In this document: positions 50,101 through 60,621 of the stretch, piece by piece
Position numbering within the stretch: the stretch's first letter is position 1
Layout of the letters: every line of letters starts with the position of its first letter
NCBI GenBank assembly: GCA_018873245.2
Contig: JAEMBT020000006.1
Coordinates: 10,375,855-10,439,854, forward strand
Direction of reading: 5' to 3'
Length of the DNA stretch: 64,000 nucleotides
Source of the DNA: Archegozetes longisetosus
Lineage: Eukaryota > Arthropoda > Arachnida > Sarcoptiformes > Trhypochthoniidae
Program-made: the position numbers and the translations under genes
The notes under the pieces: model-generated
Seen by the model: only the letters and a program-made list of their open reading frames with translations
What the model was told of the DNA's origin: nothing
The model's database searches: none

Positions 50101-53100
50101 TTAGAAATACCATATAGAATATATTAATCGTAAGTATAAGGAATGATACATTATTTCCATAATGAGCACCATAATCGAGATTGTTATTCCAATATTGAAA
50201 ATAATGAAAGCTCCCGAAATAGATTCAAGACGAATAACTTCAGAATCAAAATTGGGTTTCTTAGCCTGGTCGTATCTAGGATGGAATGATCTTATATTTT
50301 GTGACTCCGTTAACCATTTTTCGTAAAGTCCAGATTCAATGGATCGCAAAATACTATGAAATAATTAAGATTTTAATTTATCAAAGCAGTTATGATCACT
50401 TAAATATATTTATCCTTTGTTGTGAAAAATGAGTTTGGAAATACTGAATCCCGGCTATGATGAATTCGATTATGAATAATTTTTTATCTGAAATTAAACT
50501 CAACAAAACTTAATGAGGTGCACTTCACAAACTATTGTTACGAATATTTATATTTTTATGACTAAATTAATATTAGAACGTATCACCTTATATTTAGTAT
50601 AGTAATCATTGAAAGCTTTTTTGGCTTTGAGAATAATATTCAGGAATTTTTAAGACAGAGACAGAGACGGCGATCCAAACCCTAACTCTATTCTTTTTAT
50701 TATGATCTTTAAATTGCATATTCAAATATGTATTGTTGCTAAATAGTTTAATAACTTTTATAATTGTAAAGTTTGAAAATTTTAGTAGCAGTTTCGTTTC
50801 ACAATCTACACCCATGGACAAAACTATCTTTAGATGATCAAGGTCGAATAAATTTTGACTGGATGATTCGAATTTCAAACAGATTTCAGTTTTGAGTAGC
50901 TGAACAAACAGCATTTTTAAATCTAGAATAATTTTTCAAAAGTCACTGGGATCATTGAGCTAGAGAATTTTAAAATTTAATTTAATTTTCCTTATATCTA
51001 AACAAATTTCAAGAGATAGTGCTTTGAAAAATCAATAAAAATAACTAGATCAAATTAAGTAAAAATGAATTTATTCAAAATAATCAAGATAAAACAAATC
51101 TTTAAGAAAATTTTCAATAAATATGGAAATATTGTAAAGTCTGGATCTTTGATAGGAGCGTGTACGAAATCAAATTAAAAATATAAGCACTTTATTAAAC
51201 ATAACCACAATACAAATTACATAAGATTTCACAGGATTCTAACACTGAGAAAAAGAGCGAAAAGTTTAAGAAAAATATGTCATTTTATAGGAACAATAGG
51301 CGGGTTAAATTAGAAAATGTGTTATAATGATAGGCTAAACCTTTTAAGGTCAATAGCACATTTAGCTAGGATTGGGAGATTGTATAACTAGGACATATTT
51401 AGGCAGGTTTTATGAGTTGAGATATGCTTATTCTCAGCTGTCTTCATAATCTGTACAGCTTAGACAAGCATGTGAAGATTTCTTTGGTACAAACAAAAAG
51501 TAATCTCTAAATCAGTAATAAAAGTTGACATATAAGGTGAGTTATGAAAAATTAGAGTTTAGAAATATAGGTTATTACAAAAGTATTATGGTATAGATCT
51601 AATTAAGAAACTAAGACGTTATTACAATATTTACAAAAGTTAAGCTCAAGTAAGAATCAATTGCTGGTGTGACTGCCGGCTACCTCCAGCACTTCCTACA
51701 TTCGATTGGGCGTTGAATTTAATAAATTAATGAAATATTGTCTCCAGGAGGCACCACACATTGTTTACTGAGCATTTATAGGGGCTGTCACCAGTTCCTC
51801 TTTTGAATTGATGGCCGGGCGCCCACTTCTGATCGGTGCCTTTATCATAGAACCAACATTATCATTAGGATTGAGATCTGGTGATAAGCTAGACCAAAAA
51901 GTTGTTCAGAAAAGAAAATTTTCACATTTCAATCAGATCGCATTGTATGTGGAAGAACAAAGCCTTGAACATCTCAAATGTTATCAGTTATCCAATGTTC
52001 ATTTGGTTTTTCAGTTATTTAAAAAATTTTTAACTTTCAAAGCATTTCTCGTTTTAACCTCTATATTTTTCAAAAAATTTTTAAAAATGCTGGTTATCTA
52101 GCTACTCAGAGCTGAAATCATTTTAAAATTTGAATTAGCCATATAAAAGTTATTTGTGTTTAACTGACTAAAGATAGTTGTCTCCAGTAATGTGTTTCCT
52201 TATTTATTGAAAAATTTTCTTAAAGATTTGTTTTATATTGATTATTTTGAATAAGTTCATTTTTACTTAATTTGATCTAGTTATTTTTATTAATTTTTTA
52301 AAGCAATACCTCCTGAAAAATATTTAAATATATGAAAAATTAAGTAAAATTTTAAAACCTTCTAGCTTAATGATCCTGGTGACTTTTGAAAAAATACTCT
52401 AGATTTAAAAATGCTGATTATTCAACTACTCTAGACTGAAATCGGTTTGAAATTCGAATCATCCAGTCAAAAGTTATTCGACTTTGATCAACTAAAGATA
52501 CTTTTGTCCATAGGTGTATATGTTTGAGTGATATAGCATTCATTAAATAGAAATTAAATGCACAACTCACATTTTATTGAAATTCTCTCTAGCTTCAGCA
52601 CTCATATGTTAAGATAGGATGAAAAAATATGGAACTGTAACTCCTCCATGTTTCGATACGTGAAATTTCTTGCATTCAGCTTTATTTCGCCCTTCGGGCA
52701 ACCAGAGATAGCATTCATTCATGTTATAATCGTAAACTGAAATCGCATAGTCATCGTGTCTATACATTAAATCTTCGACATCTCCAAAAGTTTCATCAAA
52801 TTTTAGTTTGACTTCCATTCTTGATTTGAAATCTGCTACCAATTCACTTGTAGCACATTCTTTTTCAGCAAACTCTTGAATAACAGAGCCCTCCATAGTA
52901 AAAATTTTCAGATCTTTCCTATTGTGGAGATCTTCCCACGAATCGATTACTCCGTCTGGAACACCCTTTGTGAAGAATCCTCTTATAACACCGGCATATC
53001 CAGCAAGCAACACAGTAGAGCCCAATAACCAGAATGTAATAACAAATCTCTGAGTAGAAGATGTGGGAAATCGAGGAATGATTTCCGATAGTATCAAGCA

Positions 53101-53942
53101 AGTGTAATTCCAAAGGTCCGTCAAGTAATCTGAAAATGTTTTCTTAATTAAAGCAAAAGCCAAAGGTATGAAAAGTATCGTCTATAAAAGTGTGACCCAG
53201 ACTGGAATCTCAAATCCTAGTATGAACTCAAATATATTTCGTTTTCGGGGCGAATTTTCGACAGAATATGTCCATCAGATTTGATGCCCAGTGGTTTGCT
53301 CAAAACACCCATTCCTTGTAGTTGAAGTTCTAATCCTTTTTCGTACAACGATGGTGTTATCGGATATAAGATTACTGATGATTTTTCGCTTAATAATATA
53401 TCAAATATTTTACTTCTGTCTTCTGGAAAAGGAACTTTCCTAACGCTAGACCAAATAGCATTAAACAGAACATTTTTCAAAATACAAAATAGAAACGTTC
53501 ACGTCTTACGAATTACTATTTCGACAAATTTAAGAAATTTTAAATCACATTTTTAGACATTTAAGAATTACTCGTAAAAACAGGAACTATTTTAGAAACG
53601 TGTAACTATTAACTATTAATCGTGCATTTATTGTAGGAATAGCTTATTTTCTTACCTATAGCCATATCGTTTCGATAATTCTACAACAATTCTGGCGAAA
53701 GGACCACAAATTTTATTTTAAAGGGAGAAGAAATGAGGTGGGTTCCATATATCTAAGAATGAAATCACTTCTGTTGTGTTATAATTACTACGTCCAAAAC
53801 TCGCAGTCCCATTCTTAAGAAAGTCCACGCAGATATCATTTATGGCTTCTATATTTGTTGTAATAGACAGCGAAAGCAAGAGAATAAACGCTTTTTCATG
53901 TGAATTTATAATCTTCATTCTGGATTTGCACTTATATTTCAT
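50101..53942 (-). pseudogene. Ionotropic glutamate receptor-like (IR family) chemoreceptor, pseudogene
   Basis: Minus-strand relic of a ligand-gated ion channel of the arthropod IR type. The N-terminal part (53942-53656) has a leader-like start and GPFARIVVELSKRYGY, the beginning of the S1 ligand-binding lobe; an in-frame TAA interrupts it near 53719. The second block (about 53520-52571) covers more of S1, a membrane-1 motif (FEIPVW), the pore region (DLWNYTCLILSEIIPR), membrane segment 3 (RFVITFWLLGSTVLLAGYAG) and S2 (GVPDGVIDSWEDL). A frame change near 53230, a TAG near 53185 and a TAA near 52610 break it. The last exon (50353-50101) encodes ESGLYEKW and the final membrane segment (SGAFIIFNIGITISIMVLIMEI). 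Donor at 52570, acceptor after 50353. Four lesions make function unlikely. Confidence 0.85.
50809..52516. mobile_element. TA-flanked element with ~330-base inverted arms, in an IR pseudogene intron
   Basis: The left arm (50809-51129) begins cacccatggacaaaactatc; the right arm (about 52198-52516) ends with its near reverse complement, gatacttttgtccataggtg. TA flanks both ends (50807-50808, 52517-52518). The arms stay similar over about 320 bases (for example aactagatcaaattaagtaa in both). A partial third copy of the terminus lies near 52100-52190. The 1.07-kb interior, with an open frame at 51808-52101 (+), has no recognised transposase. The long TIR plus TA duplication suggest a Tc1/mariner-type non-autonomous element. 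Confidence 0.8.
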
Positions 53943-55107
53943 TCTTCACTCTAACGATATTGAGTAGAACTCATTACAGTTATCATTATACCGACTGCAT
54001 TAAAATGATCTAATATTTTGGATCAACACTTACTCTAAGCTCGGTAAAATTTCTTTGATCCTGTAGCTAATGTATTTTGGTAATATTTTGATGTAACTTC
54101 TCAAATGCTGTCATAGAAATACATCAATTATTTAAAATCTAATTATATTTTACTCTAAAACTGAAAAATTTTATGCAATAGTACATAAAAATCAATCAAT
54201 ATTCAATATTATATGAGACTCTTTGGTACGTACTCAGAGATATCACAAAATACACCGATATTTAAAACGATTTTTTATAGTTATTGATTGATGTTGACTT
54301 ATTTTTCATCATTTTAGGACTTGTTTTTAAACAGCGTATATTTAAATTTGTAATGCTATTTTAAAAATATGAAATTTATTTTACAATTTTAAGCTTGTAA
54401 AATGTATGACAAACACGAGTCTCAGACTCATATGTAGTGATGTATAGCTTAGAGCTTTTAGTTTGTCTTGGTCAGTCTTATAGCAAATGATTTTCGTTTT
54501 GCCTATCGCCTAGTCTTAGTCTTATTACTTGTGTTATCTCTTTATAGCATTTACTGTACTTGAACTTGAACTACATCTTGAACTTATTATTTAATATTTC
54601 ATAGAATGATCAATAGACTAACAAAACACCAAAACTAAACACAGACTCACTATTAAAATATGTTGCAATAGAAGTGCAATCGTTTATTTAGTTCTTTAAA
54701 AATGTTTTTATAATTTGAAACTTCAAAAAATAAATCATTTCTAATGAATTAAATGATAGTATTTGTCTCTAAACTTTTGAGTATGTCTTAGTCTTACTCT
54801 AATAAATCTGTTTCAATTGTCTTTGTCTTAGTCTTAATTTGAAAATCAAAAGATCGTTTGTATGACTTAGTCTTATGCCAAACGATTTTCATATGTCTTG
54901 TTTTGCTTAGTCTTAGTCTTAAGCTACTCACTACTCATATGTAATCTCAAGGCTAGTGACGAATTCAAGTGAACCTATTGATCTTTTGAGTTTTATCCCT
55001 GAATATAATTTGAACTAGGGCTTGATTCATTTTAATTATTTGACTCCAAATGAAATTGTTCGATTAGCATAATGACTGAAATAAAATATTTATGGTAGTA
55101 TTTCAAC
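53943..55107. other. Gene-free interval
   Basis: No coding exon seen. About 54425-54935 contains many scattered copies of tagtctta/gtcttagtctta, listed separately. Two other stretches show nothing recognisable. Confidence 0.5.
54425..54935. repeat. Scattered TAGTCTTA motif cluster
   Basis: The octamer tagtctta or close variants (cagtctta, tgtcttag) recur about fifteen times in 500 bases, sometimes in direct pairs. An imperfect inverted pair, caaatgattttcg / caaacgattttcat, is also repeated. Probably an old degenerated tandem repeat. Confidence 0.6.
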
Positions 55108-55112
55108 TGTGC

Positions 55113-56683
55113 AGGCAGAGGAAATCCCAGTCTTGAAAAATCTCAAATGTGCTTATATAAAACCCCAAAAACTTAATGACTTTCAAGCCAGTAATAAGGT
55201 GACATGATTAAGTGTAAATTTAACTGCTAAACTTAAACATATTTATAGTTATGGCTAAAGAAGCGCGCGCCCAAGAAGTTAAACAGTAAAGTTATCAAAA
55301 GACAGTTGATATACTTCTTCAGGCAAGTGAATAGAGTATAAACATGCTTATTATCATCTATGGACATGGGTCAGCTGATGATGATAGTCATGTTTATATT
55401 GTAACCACTCGAATAATTATTTTACACACGGATTCACACTTAATAATTTTATTAACAAATAAATTTTCTAAAGAATTAATATTAGCAATATGTATTAAAA
55501 ATAGACCCATTTTTAAATATATCGTTATGTAAAAAATACTCTTCGGACAAATGAGTTCTCCGTTCACTTTTAAACGCCGCTAATCCAACTTTATTGAGAC
55601 CCAGATAAGCTTTGAGGACATCAGAGATGAAATTCTTGGACTTCACCTATCGCTAGTCCATTGAGGCGACAAAAATATAAAAATTGATGAATGTGGGAGT
55701 CCAGGAGTTCGGTATTAGATGATGCAGGCAAAAGCTCTTTCAAAGTTCGGTTGAGTCTTCCAGGATTTGCGTGTGGATATCACGTTCTTGCGGATTCAAA
55801 AAGTTTCGCTGATGTACAACCACCCCGTGATTATAACCTAACGCTTCGAGTCCCGAATATGCTGACTACCCATCAGAATAAACGGTAACCCGCTACCCAC
55901 CCTGGCCTATCGAGGGAGTCCCAACATACTTTTTTATAAGCGGTACTAGTGTTCGCGACCCCGTACCCGGACAGGAGCAACGAAAATCCTTTTAGTTTCC
56001 TGACAAATACCGGTGAAGATCCACTGCGCCTGCTTCTGTAAGATGCGGCCACGCTGATACTTACGGCGCCAAATTGCGGTCTCGTCAATCTCGACCGTTA
56101 GTCCTGGACCCCCAATTGGTATAAGCGACAAGTTTTGCTTTACAAGTTTACAAACATGCCTACAAAACTTGTACTAATTCACCGCTTCCTCACACGCAAC
56201 GCCGGCTATTTCAACGGCCTGAGTCACCTGTCAGTGACAGCAAAACAAAAATACAAGCTTTAGAACTTGTAATTTAGTGAGGCGGCATCCCTCAAGCTAT
56301 GTACCTGTCAAGGGAGAAAGCAACTTACGGCAGTTATACTTTCAACAGCGAAAAATAGGCCTACCGCGAGTTTTCTCAACCCGCATTTCCGAACCACAAA
56401 CTGGACATGGAGGCGGCACCAAACTGATGAACTGATTTTGAAGAATGAAACTTTCAGCATCACGCTCGTTTTTGATGGACTCACCAAAATTGAGCTCATT
56501 TAACAAAATTAAAATTTTCAAAACATTTTCATTCACAAACACAATGTTTACACTATAACACACTACTATAAAATTAAATACTACACACTATCAGTCTCAA
56601 TGTTTACATTTACTAGATAAAAACCAGTTTTGGGGTAAAAGTTTGAAACAGGGTATTCTCTAAGCAACTGCCTGCACAGCCGA
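55113..56683 (-). mobile_element. Merlin/ISXO2-type DNA transposon, decayed
   Basis: Ends ctgtgcaggcag (left) and ctgcctgcacag (right) are perfect 12-base inverted repeats enclosing about 1.57 kb. Inside, on the minus strand, lies a Merlin-family (ISXO2-like) transposase relic. No 8-9 base target duplication could be recognised. The left 450 bases are AT-rich and non-coding and could include a further insertion. Confidence 0.7.
55690..56563 (-). pseudogene. Merlin/ISXO2-like transposase, nonsense-riddled
   Basis: Minus-strand reading shows the N-terminal zinc-ribbon-like CPVCGSEMRVEKTRGRPIFRC (about 56410-56342). The catalytic DDE region follows, with VEIDETAIWRRKYQRGR (about 56095-56045) and WIFTGICQETKRIFVAPV. 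Further downstream is a segment resembling the H-x-x-N-F...HTQ region near 55800. Stop codons interrupt at several places (for example just after RPIFRC, near 56185 and near 55946), and at least one frame change occurs. The copy cannot make transposase. Confidence 0.78.
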
Positions 56684-57779
56684 AATCCTACCAGATTTAT
56701 ATTAAACTTTGAGCAGTATTTTGTTTAAATTAACAATAATTGTTACATTAATTATTAATCTGTTAGACAAATTAAGATAAAGCTAAAGAATCTCTTTAGA
56801 TGTATCTACATAACTTGCATGATAAAGAAAAGGATCTGAATAATGAAAACTTTGGGTGAAACTTTCGAAAATCAATTCTTTGCCAAACCTAACAAAAAAT
56901 TTTGAATCATTTGATTGTGTTCCAATAGCTGATCATTTCGTCAAAAGATTATTTAGTTAAACGAAAATATTATGGATGACGAGAGAAGTATAATGAGTGT
57001 TGACTGTGTTAGAGCAGAGATTTGAATAAAGTCTAACTTTGAGATGTCATTTATTGAATTCGCTGATTATGTTTCGAAGAATGAGCCGATATTATAGTTA
57101 CAAAATCTAATAAAAACATACTTTCAAATAATTATTTAACTCCTTGTAGTAACTAATTGATGTAACTCCTAGTAGTAAAAGTTTTTATGTAACTCAAGTA
57201 TAAAACTTGTTGATCTATGGAATTTCATTGAAAAATTGCTTTTTCCCCTTTAAGTATCAAAATCCCACGCAAGAGACCCGAACGAGGTGGTCAGTCTGTC
57301 GGTAAAAAATATTTATCATAAGTAGAGGTCCCATAAAGCTGATTTAATTTTTTGCGTAAAACTGATGCGTTTAATTGTTTAAAAAAATTTACCAAAAACT
57401 GGATTTATTTGGTTGTATGATTAAAGTTAGTTCATAAAAATTGTTATGAGCGTTAAAACTCAAATCACGATTTAAATTAACCCAATCTTCAACTAATAAT
57501 TTCTTAAGAGTGTTACAAACAGATCTATATAAAATTAATATTTAGTAGGTATTTATCATAATTTACATTAGAAAACCTCACTAAACAATTTAATAATGAT
57601 TCCACAACACAAAATAATAGTGGATAGCTCAAATAACATCTAACTTATACTCATAAACCTTCTCCGCGACTCTCAAAAAATAGTTTTTATGAGTTTAATT
57701 TTTTAAAAATAAATTTGCCACATATAAATTGATGTGTTTAATGAATCAAAAATGGTTAACCAGTTAATTGGGGTCTCTA
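56684..57779. other. Gene-free interval
   Basis: AT-rich, no supported coding exon, RNA gene or clear repeat on either strand. Nothing recognised. Confidence 0.5.
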
Positions 57780-58815
57780 CTTTCAAAGTATTTGATAAGA
57801 CAAAATTTATCGAATTATTCAAATATTTTCAAATATTTTAAAGCTAAAGAAAACCCAATCATTGTTTATTTATAATAAATTATCATTCATTCAATAAATT
57901 AAACTTTTCTGTTATGACTAAAAGATTTGACGAAATAATTTGCAATTTTTCGAGTGCTGACACATTTGATCTAATTCAGAAATCTAAGTTTGAGCTAAAG
58001 ACTGTTAAGATAAGTCTTCATAATCTGTATTATCATAAAAATTGGTATCCCACTAAAGTAATGCCTTGAATTTAGAGGAATGAACTAAATAACTAGATAT
58101 TGAACTTTTATCTTATTGAAAAACTAGAAAATAACAAATATATATTTCAAATTAATCTTTCAAAAGGTTCTGAAAATTTTCTATAAAATTATTTTAGCAT
58201 TTTTAACCTGATTTAAGTTATTCTAAGAACAAATTTTGGCACTCTGAAAATGAAAATTGCAATATCTTATAAAATCCAGTGTACAAATGATTTCTTTATT
58301 AAGCTTTAAAAATGTCAAACTATATCTCTTGTTCAAAATTTAATAAGACGGCGACAAATACATACAATGAGCACCTGTCAACTTGATTATTGTTTTATTA
58401 ATTATAATTATAATCTTTACAAGTTATAATAATGATCTTTACAGAGATGTTTGATGTGATTTACTACTAGTTAGTTATATTATACCAATTTTCTTATTGA
58501 TCATCTCTTGGAATGAAACTCGTTTTTCAGTTTGAACTTTCAAACAAAATTCAAAAATTGATGGTATAATCTATTTTTAAATTAAATCAAATTTCATATC
58601 AAAATATTTGCTTTTTTGTTCGATTGATTTAACTAAAGTATATTAAGATTTATTCTGATACTTGTTTGATAAAACAAAGATTATTTGAGAATACATTTAT
58701 GTATTGAATAATAATTATAAATTTATATGAAAAATATCGAACTTGAGAAGTGTGAGATACCATTTCGAATTAACGATGGTATGTATAAAAGGTGGATATT
58801 GTATATAGGTAAATT
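57780..58815 (+). repeat. Dispersed ~1-kb repeat, copy B (uninterrupted)
   Basis: Matches copy A from tttcaaagtatttgataaga to the end near ttgtata. It lacks the LINE insertion seen in copy A, and so shows the original junction (gagaagtgtgagat). A 60-base block at 58338-58397 is identical to 38646-38705. Confidence 0.85.
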
Positions 58816-58885
58816 TACAAAAATAGCTGCATATGTATAAATAATGTATGGTTGCAATTTTCGTATTATATGACTTGAATTATTT

Positions 58886-59226
58886 TCAAATGAAGTAAGA
58901 ATTTGTCTGATAACCTGAATTTGTTGCCACAAAAGCACTGTGAGTCCAAGAATTGGATTCACCGATGTTTCTAGCAGAACTCAGAGTAGATGAGGTCCAA
59001 TGAGATGGTGGTATGACTTCACTGGTATTGTGACCAGTATATTGAAAATCATTTGTTGATCCATTAGAGTGAGCGACGCTGTTGTTTGAATTGAGTATAT
59101 TAAGCATTGGTTGACTGAATGGATCGCTTTGGTATGTGGTGTGTGACGAAACGTTATGTGATGACATGAATGAACTTTGAACTGATTGACCAAAGCTTTG
59201 ATGACCGTTTCGAGGCCAACTAGATT
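58886..59226 (-). CDS. Terminal exon of an unidentified Ser/Asn/His-rich protein
   Basis: Minus-strand exon following an acceptor (ggtttaatag) and ending at TGA. It encodes 113 residues rich in Ser, Asn, Thr and His, including FGQSVQSSFMSSHNVSSHTT and the end SGYQTNSYFI. Composition and the polar low-complexity character suggest the disordered C terminus of a transcription factor or RNA-binding protein, but no domain is present. The preceding exon must lie at higher coordinates. It was not found before the decarboxylase gene, so the decarboxylase may sit inside an intron or the upstream exon is short. Confidence 0.5.
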
Positions 59227-60621
59227 CTATTAAACCAAATTTTATCAATTTAGATAAAGTTTAATGCATTATAAACTGCTTTCAAGTTTTTTGACATTGT
59301 CATGTGGTTTCCTACAATGTGGTTAGGTTTGGCTAAACAATATGTCAAATGATTTTGAAATATTTATAAAAATTAGTAGGTTCAAAACTAATTATTTTTA
59401 GCTCAAATCAAATTAAATTTTGATCTATTTTGGCAAAATTGAATTAGTTAAATGAACCGTTGAATGATTTTTGTCTCAATTATCTTCAGAATCAGGTTTG
59501 TTGTGATGGATGGATTAATGGTCTTAAGTAAGTAGTTTGATTAAGTAGTTAATTGTTGAATCGATTGGTTTACAATTGAACGCTTGATACAAAGAAGACG
59601 AGAATCAAACGAAAGAGTTGATTAACTGTTGAAACAATTGATGCAAATTCCGTTCGAACAAGATGGCTCACATGTGTCTACACCTCAATAGGTGTTTTAC
59701 CATTTGCTCCTTTGGGACTCTATACGACCTATTGAACTAAGACTTCAACACTTCTCTAGCTTTCGTAATTGAAGCATTAATAGTTAATTAGCAGAGAAGG
59801 GCAATTAGTTAAAAAATTAGTTGATTAATGTAATTGTGGAACAAACCCTAAAATCAAACCTTGAATTTATTATCAAATATTGACTTTTAATACATGATTT
59901 CTATTTGAATAAGATAAATATATATATTGGAACGTAAATCATGCGTTAGAGGATGTTTTGAAATAATGAATCACTGACTCTGTCAATACTCTATTTGATC
60001 TAGTTTCGATAAAAACGTCCAAGGTTTATTATTAGAGTTTGTTTCATAACTATATCTATCAACTATTTTTTCAAACATTTTGCCAAACTCTGATTATAAC
60101 CTTTTAATAAGGAATTATTGTTACCGATTGGGAACATCTGCCTTCAAAGGGTTATGTATTTGCCATTTTCTTGTCTTAAACGAAAATATAAGACTTGCAA
60201 ATTTAGGAAAATAATCCACCGAAATGAGTCAAGTAAAATGGTTTATATCATTCTCTTGATCTGTTGCAACAACTCATCAAAGTTTGAATAGATTGTCATT
60301 TTTCAAATATAGTTGAATCAAAAAACTACCTGATGAAAAAGTTGATTACCTGATGGAATGAGTAATCGAAGCATTATATTATGAAATTTATGATTAAATC
60401 CGTTGTTTTAGGTTTTTTTCAATCGTTTACCATCTATAGACATTTGAATCAAAAGTGACAACTAATAACATAAAGCTTTAATAATAGTCAACTTTTGCAT
60501 ACATTCAAAACATTGATTTAAAATCTAATTAATAATAGACATTGAAAAGTGAGTGATAGAAGACATTAATTTAGAATTGAAAGAAAGATTTAAATGAAAT
60601 GAAGAGATAGCTGAGACTAGT
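59227..60621. other. Interval between the Ser/Asn-rich exon and the decarboxylase
   Basis: Contains the decarboxylase 3' untranslated region and probably an intron of the Ser/Asn-rich gene. No coding exon was recognised on either strand. Confidence 0.5.

Noticed and set aside
50101..53942. Alternative genetic code or programmed readthrough to explain receptor stops
   Set aside because: All other genes here use standard stops exactly at family ends, and a frame change is also needed.
55600..55650. Resemblance of gatgaaattcttgga to a conserved 18S rRNA segment
   Set aside because: The match is about 15 bases only, with no flanking rRNA similarity, and it lies within the Merlin-like element.
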